Part shown: in pieces, positions 5,911-13,897 of the stretch
Position numbering within the stretch: position 1 is the first letter of the stretch
How the letters are laid out: every line of letters begins with the position of its first letter
From: QHBQ01 sp038230695
Lineage (GTDB): Bacteria; Chloroflexota; Chloroflexia; QHBQ01
Reading direction: 5' to 3'
DNA: 25,214 nucleotides
Assembly: GCA_038230695.1 (NCBI GenBank)
Contig: JBBRMT010000035.1
Coordinates: 1 to 25,214, forward strand
Program-made: the position numbers and the translations under genes
The notes under the pieces: model-generated
Told to the model about the DNA's origin: nothing
What the model saw: only the letters and a program-made list of their open reading frames with translations
Databases searched by the model: none

Positions 5911-8475
5911 ATGAAAGCTACCCGCCCGCTGTTCGCAGCACTAACCGCCGCGTTGCTGTTCGCCACTGCGCTGACTATTGCCCCACCTGCGCCCCCGGCG
6001 GCCCGCCCGCCTCTCAGCAATCAGCACGCCCCGCTCGACACCGCTACCACAACCCCCACCCCGGCCGGCTGCGATGGCTGGAGCGTCGCTGCACCCTATC
6101 CTATCCCCGTCGCTGGTAACGCAGTAGTAAGCCTGGGCGGTTACATCTACAGCTTCGGTGGCTCTATTACCAGTACGAATGTAACCAATGCTGCTTATAA
6201 GTTTGATGGCAATACATGGACCGCAATTGCCTCGCTGCCAGTCTCGCGCACCTTCGCCAGCGCGGTTACCGATGGCACTTATATCTATATCATCAACGGC
6301 ACAGGTCAATATAGCAGCAGCGGCTCCGAAACAAACACCCTATACCGCTACGATCCTATTGCCAACACCTATACTCAATTGGCATCAGACAACTACGCTA
6401 CAACTAACCAGGCAGCGGTTTACCTCGTTGGTAGGATCTACCGCATTGGCGGCAATGTCCATATGAGTGTGTCTCAGGATACGCCAACCAGCAGCGTTGA
6501 TGTGTACATTGTCGCTACCAATAGCTGGGCTACTGCTACTGACTACCCATTTCCGCTGTCCGATGAGATGGCTATCGCTTATGGCCAATATATTTACGTA
6601 GCAGGAGGGATACTAATTGGAGCGTCGCCGACCAAGACCTATCGCTACGATCCCGGCTCCCACCTCTGGGAAGATGCGCCAATTGCCGACCTACCTGTTG
6701 GTGTCACCTATAGCCCATCGGGGCTGCTGAACGGCGGATGGCTGGTTGCAGGTGGTCAGACCAACCTGATCTGGAATCCCACAACAAATACCTGGAACAT
6801 CAACGCCAGCCTGAGCCAGACAGTCTCCTATGCAGGCGGGGCAGTTCTCGACGGTGCGTTCTACATGGTAGGCGGCAGGGATGGTCAACAGACATACACC
6901 AGCACCTGGCGCTACACCAACAGTTGCCCGCCCAGCCCCACGCCTACTGGCACGCCGTCAACTCCAACTTCATCGCCCACTCCACCCTGCCAAGTCTGGC
7001 AGGAGCAGCCTGCTTATCCGCTGGCGATGAATGGTAGCGCGGTGGTCAGCTTGAACGGCTATCTCTACAGCTTTGGTGGGCTGATTGATTACGCCGAGGT
7101 TGTCAATGCCTACAAATACGACGGCAACACCTGGACGCGCATTGCCGACTTGCCCGGCCCGCGCTCCGATGCCCGCGCCGTTACCGATGGCACTTACATC
7201 TACATCCTCAATGGCGACATCCCGGTTCAGGGTCTTGTCAGCAAAGCGCTCTACCGCTACGACCCGGCTTCCGATAGTTATACCGAGCTGGCCGCGCCCG
7301 CGGTTGCCACCGATATGCAGGCTGCCGCCTACCTAAATGGCAGGATTTATCGCGTTGGCGGCAACACCGGACAAGATAATACCCTTACTAATTCTGTCGA
7401 GGTCTACAACATCGCTACCAACAATTGGAGCCGTGTCGCCAACTATCCCACTACAATTGGCCTGGCGATGGCAGGGGCGCTTAATGGCTATATCTACATG
7501 GCGGGCGGCGCTACTGGCAGTGGCTCCTATATCACCAAGACTTATCGTTACGATCCGAACACCGATACCTGGAGCGATGCTGCCATCGCTGACCTACCTT
7601 CTCCACGTGGCCTCGCTGCATCAGGCATATTTGGCGGCAAGTGGCTTCTAGCTGGCGGCCTCACTACTCCGAGCAATAGCGCGATCGTCTGGGATCCCGT
7701 CACTAACACATGGAGCAACATCGCTAGCATGGTACAGCCGCGCCTATATCTAACCGGGGCGACGCTCGGCTCGGCCTTCTATGCAATTGGCGGCTTTCAC
7801 GGCCAACCACCTGATGATATTAGCAACGACAACCAGCGCTATACCAACACCTGCCCCACCCCCACGCCGACCCCGACCCTCTGCCCCGTTCCATTCGGCG
7901 ACATTAGCGGCGACCTGTTCTACGGCGCGATTGGGGCGCTCTATTGTCGTGGCGCAATCAGCGGCACCGATGCTACCCACTACTCGCCCGCTGGCACGTC
8001 TACACGCGGCCAGTTTGCCAAGGTGGTGGTACTCGGCTTCGGCGCATCGTTCTACACCCCAGCCACACCCGACTTCAACGATGTGCATCCTGGTTACTTT
8101 GCCTACCTCTACATCGAGAGCGGCTTCCATGACGGCATCCTCAGTGGCTACGATAGCGCTGGCTGCACCGCACATGGCATAACTCCACCTTGTTACCTGC
8201 CCAATATCGCCATTACGCGGGGGCAGCTAACCAAGCTGGTAGTCAACGCCGGTGGTTACACCCTCTACACCCCCACGGGTGGCGCTCAGGACTTCACCGA
8301 CGTACCCACCAGCAACGTCTTCTACATCAGCATCGAAACTGCGGCGCACAACAGCGTGATCAACGGCTATCCCGACCACACCTTCCGGCCCAACAACAAC
8401 ATCCGCCGCGACGAGATGGCCCAGATCGTCTACGAGGGCATTGTGCATAAGCCGTTAGCCAGTGCTGAGTGCTGA
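5911..8475 (+). CDS. secreted double kelch beta-propeller protein with C-terminal SLH domains
   Basis: About 854 residues. A signal peptide (MKATRPLFAALTAALLFATA) is followed by a kelch-type beta-propeller (about residues 50-337). Then come a Pro/Thr linker (about 339-361), a second propeller clearly duplicated from the first, another Pro/Thr linker, and three S-layer homology repeats (about 660-850). Kelch blades show as YIYSFGG, DGNTWTAIASLP and TDGTYIYIINGT; the second copy has YLYSFGG, DGNTWTRIADLP and TDGTYIYILNGD. SLH repeats show DF.DV and RGQ/RDE patterns and YPDHTFRPNNNIRRDEMAQI. SLH domains bind cell-wall polymers, so it is probably held on the cell surface; the propellers may bind glycans or proteins. 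ATG 5911 is 7 bases after AAGGAG; ATG 5908 is the alternative. The C-terminal SAEC and stop are encoded in a heptad array. Confidence 0.9.
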   Translation: MKATRPLFAALTAALLFATALTIAPPAPPAARPPLSNQHAPLDTATTTPTPAGCDGWSVAAPYPIPVAGNAVVSLGGYIYSFGGSITSTNVTNAAYKFDGNTWTAIASLPVSRTFASAVTDGTYIYIINGTGQYSSSGSETNTLYRYDPIANTYTQLASDNYATTNQAAVYLVGRIYRIGGNVHMSVSQDTPTSSVDVYIVATNSWATATDYPFPLSDEMAIAYGQYIYVAGGILIGASPTKTYRYDPGSHLWEDAPIADLPVGVTYSPSGLLNGGWLVAGGQTNLIWNPTTNTWNINASLSQTVSYAGGAVLDGAFYMVGGRDGQQTYTSTWRYTNSCPPSPTPTGTPSTPTSSPTPPCQVWQEQPAYPLAMNGSAVVSLNGYLYSFGGLIDYAEVVNAYKYDGNTWTRIADLPGPRSDARAVTDGTYIYILNGDIPVQGLVSKALYRYDPASDSYTELAAPAVATDMQAAAYLNGRIYRVGGNTGQDNTLTNSVEVYNIATNNWSRVANYPTTIGLAMAGALNGYIYMAGGATGSGSYITKTYRYDPNTDTWSDAAIADLPSPRGLAASGIFGGKWLLAGGLTTPSNSAIVWDPVTNTWSNIASMVQPRLYLTGATLGSAFYAIGGFHGQPPDDISNDNQRYTNTCPTPTPTPTLCPVPFGDISGDLFYGAIGALYCRGAISGTDATHYSPAGTSTRGQFAKVVVLGFGASFYTPATPDFNDVHPGYFAYLYIESGFHDGILSGYDSAGCTAHGITPPCYLPNIAITRGQLTKLVVNAGGYTLYTPTGGAQDFTDVPTSNVFYISIETAAHNSVINGYPDHTFRPNNNIRRDEMAQIVYEGIVHKPLASAEC

Positions 8476-8495
8476 GGTTTGAGGTTTGAGTAAAA
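8461..8495 (+). repeat. heptad repeat array 4
   Basis: AGTGCTG twice, AGGTTTG twice, then AGTAAAA. The array encodes the last residues and TGA stop of the kelch/SLH gene and leads directly into its terminator. Confidence 0.8.
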
Positions 8496-8499
8496 GCGG

Positions 8500-8530
8500 A
8501 AGGGGCGCATCTGCGGGTGCGCTCCTTTTG
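8500..8530 (+). terminator. intrinsic terminator of the kelch/SLH gene
   Basis: Stem AAGGGGCGCA (8500-8509) pairs with TGCGCTCCTT (8518-8527) with one G-U pair and an 8-base loop, followed by TTGT. The T tract is short but the position, 25 bases after the stop, fits. Confidence 0.7.
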
Positions 8531-8545
8531 TACAACTTCCGCCAC

Positions 8546-8575
8546 TTGCCCGCTGCTAATATCCGGACGTATAAT
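8546..8575 (+). promoter_or_regulatory. sigma70-type promoter for the glycosylase-nuclease operon
   Basis: TTGCCC (8546-8551), 18-base spacer, TATAAT (8570-8575). The hexamers match those of the kelch promoter. Leader to the GTG at 8610 is about 28 bases. Confidence 0.65.
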
Positions 8576-8593
8576 ATCGCCAGCTACCAACCG

Positions 8594-8614
8594 AAATGAG
8601 GCATGAGGCGTGAG
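8594..8614 (+). repeat. heptad repeat array 5
   Basis: AAATGAG, GCATGAG, GCGTGAG. The array supplies both the Shine-Dalgarno-like GAGG (8598-8601) and the GTG start codon (8610) of the glycosylase gene. It also contains two out-of-frame ATGs that open 4-5 codon reading frames. Confidence 0.7.
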
Positions 8615-9215
8615 TAAACCGCAGGATGAGCGCGAGACTCGCTTTGCCGCCCTAACCCAGCAGGCGCAGGCTTGCCAGCTTTGCCCGCGCATGACGGGGC
8701 GCACCCACGTGCTTGGCCCGCTCAACGGCAACATCCATGCGGCGGTGATGTTCGTGGCGGAAGCGCCGGGGCGGATGGGCGCGGATCGGAACGGTATCCC
8801 CCTGCAAGATGATGTCAGCGGGAGCAACTTCACGCAGTTCATTACCAGCATTGGTTGGCGGCGCGAGGACATTTTCATCACCAATGCGGTTATCTGCAAC
8901 CCCCGCGACGAACGTGGCTGCAATGCCACCCCTACCCGCCGTGAGGTGGGCAACTGCAATTCCCTGCTCCGTGCCACTATTGACCTGGTGCAGCCCCGCT
9001 GCGTGGTCGCACTTGGGGCAACTGCGCTGCACGCGCTGGCCCGCATTGCGTCGCACCCCGCCCGTCTCAGCCGCGATGTCGCCACCGTGATGCCCTGGTA
9101 TGACCGCTACCTCATCCCCCTCTATCACCCCGGCCCTCGCGCTCTGATCAAGCGTAGCCGTGAGCAGCAGCTTGACGATTATGCTCGGCTGGCGACGTGC
9201 TTTGAACAGCTATGA
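8610..9215 (+). CDS. Fe-S uracil-DNA glycosylase, family 4/5 type
   Basis: A 201-residue member of the uracil-DNA glycosylase superfamily that excises uracil (possibly other deaminated bases) from DNA. Motif 1 is VAEAPGRMGADRNG (49-62) and motif 2 is YHPGPRAL (172-179) with H173. Cysteines arranged as in the [4Fe-4S] families are C22-x2-C25 and, later, C97 or C104 and C116. The motif 1 region with MGADRNGIPLQDDVSGSNF resembles family 5 (UDGb) more than family 4, while the 201-residue length suits either. Start is GTG at 8610, 8 bases after GAGG; nearby ATGs are out of frame. Its stop overlaps the start of the next gene, so the pair is coupled. Confidence 0.9.
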   Translation: MSKPQDERETRFAALTQQAQACQLCPRMTGRTHVLGPLNGNIHAAVMFVAEAPGRMGADRNGIPLQDDVSGSNFTQFITSIGWRREDIFITNAVICNPRDERGCNATPTRREVGNCNSLLRATIDLVQPRCVVALGATALHALARIASHPARLSRDVATVMPWYDRYLIPLYHPGPRALIKRSREQQLDDYARLATCFEQL

Positions 9216-10078
9216 ACAGCTTTGATATGCTGAATGCCCTGGTCAGCCTCTGCGACAAACGTAGCGATGATCAGGGCGCGCTCTACCAACTTGGCTACAA
9301 GTCGAAAGATATACGTCTCGAATACCCAACCGGCATCACTGGCGGCAAAGGGGTGGTGGTTGACCTGCTACTACTCTCCAAGGCGATCAATAGCTTTCTT
9401 TGCATTGAGAGTAAGTCGGGAGGGAACATAGAGCTGGCTCAGGCGCAGGGGTATGGCAAGCTCAAACCGCAGCAGTTCGCCGCACTAATCAGCAAGTGGC
9501 ACGAATCAAGCGCGTTCAGCGTAGATGTCGCTTACGTCTGCACCGTCGCGCAGCTTGAGCGTATCAGCAAGGGGCTGAAACGCGATAACCTCGCCCAATC
9601 GATTATCTGCTTTCACGAAGTGGAGAACGGCCAATTGCCCACCGCAGCGCGATACCCGCAGATGCGACCTGCGCTGGCGAGCATGGCCCGCCCATGCCTG
9701 ATTACCCTGGAGCGCAACAAGCTGAAGAACCAGCGCCTTGCCAGTCGCCTGAGCCGAGGTATTGCGCTCGACCTAATGACCGTGCCACCCTTTATCCACT
9801 TCGATGTCAGTTCCAGCGCGGCACAGCTTACCCGCTGCCTGATGCAAGCAGTGTCCGGCTTCGTCGCTGAGGGTCGCACCACCTTCAGCAGCGAGGAGCT
9901 AGCCAGAGTCGCCTACGGCGAAGATGCGTGGCTTAAAACCATGCGTCGCGCCGAGTTGCTCGCCCGTGTCAACAAAACCTTGACCGCTGCTGCCGAGGAT
10001 GCTGGTCTCAGCCGCTATATAGACCCCAGCCCCAGCCCTACTAATCAGCCAGTGAAGATGAGATGGCGCATCATTTAA
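9212..10078 (+). CDS. uncharacterised protein with PD-(D/E)XK nuclease-like motif
   Basis: I do not recognise a named family for this 288-residue soluble protein. Residues 44-82 contain a hydrophobic beta strand ending in D51 (GVVVDLLLL), then a strand with E66-S-K68 (FLCIESKSG) and a helix with Q77/Q79 (ELAQAQGYGK). This D-x14-E-x-K arrangement is the signature of PD-(D/E)XK nucleases, a fold shared by restriction and repair enzymes. E37 could be the fourth acidic residue. The rest is mixed, with a basic stretch ERNKLKNQRLASRL (167-180) and a helical C-terminal part. The start ATG overlaps the stop of the uracil-DNA glycosylase (ATGA), at a 10-base tandem duplication (TTTGAACAGC, TATGAACAGC). 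The operon context suggests DNA repair or defence; activity is not proven. Confidence 0.8.
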   Translation: MNSFDMLNALVSLCDKRSDDQGALYQLGYKSKDIRLEYPTGITGGKGVVVDLLLLSKAINSFLCIESKSGGNIELAQAQGYGKLKPQQFAALISKWHESSAFSVDVAYVCTVAQLERISKGLKRDNLAQSIICFHEVENGQLPTAARYPQMRPALASMARPCLITLERNKLKNQRLASRLSRGIALDLMTVPPFIHFDVSSSAAQLTRCLMQAVSGFVAEGRTTFSSEELARVAYGEDAWLKTMRRAELLARVNKTLTAAAEDAGLSRYIDPSPSPTNQPVKMRWRII

Positions 10079-10090
10079 TAAGCTCATAGT

Positions 10091-10119
10091 TTGACAAAAC
10101 GGCGATTTAAGCATACAAT
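10091..10119 (+). promoter_or_regulatory. near-consensus sigma70 promoter, leaderless transcript expected
   Basis: TTGACA (10091-10096), 17-base spacer, TACAAT (10114-10119). The expected transcription start coincides with or lies 1-3 bases before the A of the ATG at 10128. There is no room for a Shine-Dalgarno. Confidence 0.75.
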
Positions 10120-10127
10120 GATCCCCT

Positions 10128-12422
10128 ATGAATAAGGCGAGTTCTGCAATCAACATTGAACTAGCCATCGTCGTTGCAGGCAGCATCATGGTCGGGGTGG
10201 CGATCGGGCTGCTAATCACCGAGGCCAATTGGATTATCGGCCTGACGCTGCTAGCGATCGGTATACCAGTCATACTCATCGGCATGCGTGCCTTGCAGCA
10301 TACCGGCGTTGCGCTAGATACACTGAGCAATGCGCTAAACTCTGCTGCCGACGCAACTATGCTGCCGACAGCTAACCCCTTGCCCCTATCCACCCCACTA
10401 ACCCCCCTCGGCGATAGCCTTACCCGTATTGGGCAGCAGATGCGCCACCTGATCATGCAGCTACAGATGCAGGCGGATCAGGTGCGCGAAGTCGCGGTGC
10501 GGATTGGCGAAGCGGCAGCGCAGCACAACCAGAGCGCCGCCGAGCAGGCCACCGCAGTTACCGAAGTTGCCACCGCGATGACCGAACTCGACCGCATCAT
10601 TGCCAGCGTCACAGACCTCGCCCATCAGGTTACAGCAGCGGCCAGCGAAGCCTTGCAGGAAACCCGAAGTAGTGAACGGGCGGTGGATGCAGTTGTCAAT
10701 TCCTTGAACACCACCAGCGAACGAGTAGGCGAGACGGTCGGGGCCATGGCTCGGCTACGCGATCGCATCAGCCAGATTGGTCTAATTAGCCGCCTGCTGG
10801 CCGATGTTGCCCACGATACCCATTTGCTATCGCTCAATGCAGCGATTGAATCAGCGAGTGCGGGTGAGTATGGGATGCGCTTTAGCATCATCGCTGAAGA
10901 AGTGTATACGCTCGCAGCCCGCACCCGCGAAGGCAGCGCCCAGGTTAGCCAGTTGGTTCAGGAGTTGGATAGAGCTTTGCTAACTACCGAGGCAGCGGCC
11001 AGCGCCGGGTTGGCGCAGACAAGCATAACCGCTGCGATGACCAATGTCCTGACCACCGCTACTAACGTGCTAACCACCAGCGCCCAGCGCACCCAGCAGC
11101 TTGCCACCGCCATTGACCAGGCTATGACCCAACAACGCATTGGCGCAAGCCAGGTTTCCACCGCGCTGAATAGCATTGCCGATTCCGCCCGTAACATGAG
11201 TAGCCAGAGCAATGCGGTGGCTACCCGCGCCAGTGACCTGACTACGGTTGCCGACCAGTTGCGCCAATCGGCATTGCTCTTTGGGCGCTCGGCTAGTTCA
11301 GATCGGGCGATGCGCCTGCTGATCGCGGGCCGCGAGACGGTATCACAACGTGGCCTGGCATGGTCAGCATTGGTGGATGGTTGGAATCAGCAGCATACCA
11401 GCGCCCGCATCGCCATCGAGTTTATCCCACCTGGCGCTGATTACATCCCCAACCTGCGGCTGGCGTTGGCCGAACATCGCGCTCCCGACATCATCCAGAT
11501 ACCCAGCAATGCTGAGTTTGGCATACTGGCCGTGGGCGATTACCTGGCCCCGCTGGATGGATTGCTCAAATCCGCAGTACGCAGCGACTTCTATTCTCAA
11601 TTGCTTACCCCCAGCCTGAGCGACGGCCATCTGTATACCCTTCCCACCGAGGCGCAACCGCTTGTGCTATTCTATAGCAAAAATCTGCTTGCCCAACTTG
11701 GCCTCGATGTGCCGCACAGTTGGGATGAACTGATTGCGTTGGGGCGGCGTTGCCGCCAGGTCGGTCGCTGGGGTATAGTGATGGACACCGCACCAGGTGA
11801 TTTCCGCCTGCATGAATGGATGCCATTCGTCTGGCAGGGAGAAACGGAGATTAACAATAATCAGGGCAGGTTGCGAATGACCCATCCAGCGGCACAGGCT
11901 GCATTGCAGCTATGGCACGAACTATTCGTCGGCCAACAGGTTGCTCCACTGAAGCTGCCCTACCCTAGCTACGATATTGCCAACCTGGCCGAGGGCCACT
12001 GTGCGATACAGTACATCGGCACCTGGGGTATGAATATGCTACGCGAGAGCTACCCCAACTTCGAGTATGGCATTGCCGATCTGCCGCTGCCCGCTAATGG
12101 GCAACCCGCTACCATGCTGCTCACCTGGGGTTTGGCAGTGAATGCCAGCAGCCTTATGCGCGAGGCCGCCGCCGAGTTTGTGCGCTGGGCGTTGGCTAGC
12201 GAAGGAGAGGACGGCATAGCGCGGGTTCACTCGCTAATGGTCGAGGGGCTGCCGGTGCGCCGCAGCGAAGTGGCATTGGTCAATCGTGCCGGTGCGCCCG
12301 ATCCCAACTGGCAATACCTGCTGGAGCAGGTTTACCCGCACGCCCATATAACCCCGCCCCTGAGCGATGCGGAGGTGGCTACCGCTGATAAGATGATTGA
12401 CACGGCAATCAGCCTTTCCTGA
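10128..12422 (+). CDS. chemoreceptor-like protein fused to a C-terminal family 1 solute-binding domain
   Basis: A 764-residue protein of unusual order. Two membrane helices (about 10-30 and 35-53) are joined by a very short loop TEAN. A methyl-accepting-type coiled coil follows (about 95-385), with a hairpin tip LLADVAHDTHLLSLNAAI (223-240) and AGEYGMRFSIIAEEV (245-259). Then an extracellular solute-binding-protein domain (about 393-764) runs to the end: ADYIPNLRLALAEHRAPDII, YTLPTEAQPLVLFYSKNLL, PHSWDELIALGRR and YIGTWGMNML are typical of MalE/UgpB-like sugar-binding proteins. No signal or membrane segment separates the coiled coil from the binding domain, so by topology both face the same side, most simply the cytoplasm. 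The binding domain may therefore sense an intracellular sugar or sugar phosphate. No CheA or CheW is in the window. The start fits the promoter as a leaderless mRNA. Confidence 0.88.
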   Translation: MNKASSAINIELAIVVAGSIMVGVAIGLLITEANWIIGLTLLAIGIPVILIGMRALQHTGVALDTLSNALNSAADATMLPTANPLPLSTPLTPLGDSLTRIGQQMRHLIMQLQMQADQVREVAVRIGEAAAQHNQSAAEQATAVTEVATAMTELDRIIASVTDLAHQVTAAASEALQETRSSERAVDAVVNSLNTTSERVGETVGAMARLRDRISQIGLISRLLADVAHDTHLLSLNAAIESASAGEYGMRFSIIAEEVYTLAARTREGSAQVSQLVQELDRALLTTEAAASAGLAQTSITAAMTNVLTTATNVLTTSAQRTQQLATAIDQAMTQQRIGASQVSTALNSIADSARNMSSQSNAVATRASDLTTVADQLRQSALLFGRSASSDRAMRLLIAGRETVSQRGLAWSALVDGWNQQHTSARIAIEFIPPGADYIPNLRLALAEHRAPDIIQIPSNAEFGILAVGDYLAPLDGLLKSAVRSDFYSQLLTPSLSDGHLYTLPTEAQPLVLFYSKNLLAQLGLDVPHSWDELIALGRRCRQVGRWGIVMDTAPGDFRLHEWMPFVWQGETEINNNQGRLRMTHPAAQAALQLWHELFVGQQVAPLKLPYPSYDIANLAEGHCAIQYIGTWGMNMLRESYPNFEYGIADLPLPANGQPATMLLTWGLAVNASSLMREAAAEFVRWALASEGEDGIARVHSLMVEGLPVRRSEVALVNRAGAPDPNWQYLLEQVYPHAHITPPLSDAEVATADKMIDTAISLS

Positions 12423-12461
12423 GATAGACATTCATCCAGTTTGATGTTATTATACGTGTAA

Positions 12462-12480
12462 GCAACTCTTGTGGAGTTGC
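12462..12480 (+). terminator. hairpin after the chemoreceptor gene, possible terminator
   Basis: GCAACTC (12462-12468) pairs perfectly with GAGTTGC (12474-12480) around a 5-base loop, 40 bases after the stop codon. No T tract follows, so it could also be an mRNA 3' stabiliser. Confidence 0.4.
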
Positions 12481-12590
12481 CGCACTAGTATATTGCCCCC
12501 TCCTCTGACGCAGGTGGTAGTAACGCTCACCGACCGAGCCGCCGCAGCCGTGCCAAACTGCTAGCTATACCCTTGCAGTTTCCAGCGGCC

Positions 12591-12616
12591 TGTAGGGATG
12601 AACCCTTATTCGTCCC
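12591..12616 (+). repeat. GTAGGG hairpin element a
   Basis: TGTAGGGATGAA, a 6-base loop region, then TTCGTCCC: an 8-pair stem with one G-U. It lies in the leader of the aminotransferase gene. One of at least six related elements in the window. Confidence 0.6.
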
Positions 12617-12656
12617 CTTACTATTACCGTTACCAGCCAACCGAGGAGGCAATTCA

Positions 12657-13826
12657 ATGGCCGAGATTATTGACCGCGTGGAGTTCTCCGGCATCGTCAA
12701 GGTGCGCGATGCCATCCTGAAGATGGACAAGCCCTACCGTTTGGAGAGTGGTGAACCTAGTTTCGACGTGCCAGCGCATATCAAGGAGGCGATAGTGCAG
12801 GCGTTGCGCGACGACCATACCCATTATGTCGCCTCTGCAGGCATCGCCCCGCTCCGCAATGCGATTGTGCAGAAAGCCAACACCGCCAACGCTATACCCG
12901 TGCAAAACGCCAGCGAGGTGATGGTCACCAACGGTGGGATGCACGCGCTCTACGTCATCTTTCGTTCGCTGCTTGAGACGGGTGACGAGGTGCTGATCCC
13001 TGACCCTACCTGGACCTGCGTGCAGGAACTAATCAAGCTGGCGGGTGGCGTGGTCAAACGCGTGCCGCTGCATGAGGAACTGGGCTGGCGTTTCGACCCC
13101 GCCGAGCTGCGGGCGGCGATTACCCCCAAGACCCGTGCCTTCATGCTCAATTCGCCGCACAACCCCACCGGCGGAGTGCTGCATCGCGCCGACCTGGAGC
13201 AGATTGCCGCAATCGTCAGCGAACATCCCCACCTGGCAGTGGTCAGCGACGAAGCCTACGAACACGTCATCTATGATGGCATCGAACACGTCAGCCTCGC
13301 CAGCCTACCGGGGATGTATCGTCAGGTGATCAGCGTGTTCACCATGAGCAAGAGCTACGCAATGACCGGCCTGCGCCTCGGCTACATCCTCACCCCCGAT
13401 CCGCTGCTGATGGATCGGATGGCGAAGGTAGTGCTGTACACCTCGAACGGGGTTTCGAGCATCACTCAGTACGGCGGGGTGGCCGCGCTGACCGGCCCGC
13501 AGGATTGCATCGCCGAGTTCCGTAGCGAGTACCAGGCACGACGTGATCTGTTCTATGCAGGCATTGCCAGCATCCCTACCTTGCGCGGCAAGCAGCCTGA
13601 AGGCGCGTTCTACGCCTTCCTCAAGATTGCCGACGGCTGGCAGGCTCCCGATGGCTGCAGCGACTCGTGGGCGATGACCGAATATCTGCTCAAGGCGCGG
13701 GTTGGCTCGTCGCCGGGGGTGATCTTTGGGCCACAGGGTGAAGGCTACGTGCGCTTCAGCACCGCCTGCGTCCGCTCCGACCTGATCGGCGCATTGGACA
13801 CAATGCAAAAACTGTTTGCTTTATAG
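12657..13826 (+). CDS. class I/II PLP-dependent aminotransferase (aspartate/aromatic type)
   Basis: A 389-residue fold-type I aminotransferase. The PLP lysine is K232 in SKSYAMTGLRLGYI. N169 lies in NSPHNPTGG, D198 in SDEAYEHVIYDG and the substrate-carboxylate arginine R366 in GYVRFST. The opening region with SGEPSFDVPAHI and the YVASAGIAPLRNAI segment is that of the AspC-like class I enzymes (subgroup I-gamma). These transfer amino groups between aspartate, aromatic or other amino acids and 2-oxoglutarate; the exact donor is not predictable. Start chosen at 12657, where GAGGAGG (12643-12649) is 7 bases upstream; the frame extends further upstream but without homology. A GTAGGG hairpin lies in its leader. 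Confidence 0.93.
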   Translation: MAEIIDRVEFSGIVKVRDAILKMDKPYRLESGEPSFDVPAHIKEAIVQALRDDHTHYVASAGIAPLRNAIVQKANTANAIPVQNASEVMVTNGGMHALYVIFRSLLETGDEVLIPDPTWTCVQELIKLAGGVVKRVPLHEELGWRFDPAELRAAITPKTRAFMLNSPHNPTGGVLHRADLEQIAAIVSEHPHLAVVSDEAYEHVIYDGIEHVSLASLPGMYRQVISVFTMSKSYAMTGLRLGYILTPDPLLMDRMAKVVLYTSNGVSSITQYGGVAALTGPQDCIAEFRSEYQARRDLFYAGIASIPTLRGKQPEGAFYAFLKIADGWQAPDGCSDSWAMTEYLLKARVGSSPGVIFGPQGEGYVRFSTACVRSDLIGALDTMQKLFAL

Positions 13827-13847
13827 CAGTTTACCACGATAAAACAT

Positions 13848-13877
13848 GGTGGGAAGGTCGCAAGTGACCTTCTCACC
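13848..13877 (+). terminator. 12-pair hairpin between aminotransferase and chemoreceptor genes
   Basis: GGTGGGAAGGTC (13848-13859) pairs with GACCTTCTCACC (13866-13877) with a single G-U pair and a 6-base loop. It follows the aminotransferase stop by 22 bases. No T tract follows; instead the AAGGGG ribosome-binding site of the next gene begins 3 bases later. It could end transcription, block read-through processing, or influence translation of the downstream gene. Confidence 0.5.
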
Positions 13878-13897
13878 GTAAGGGGTTGATTTACCAT

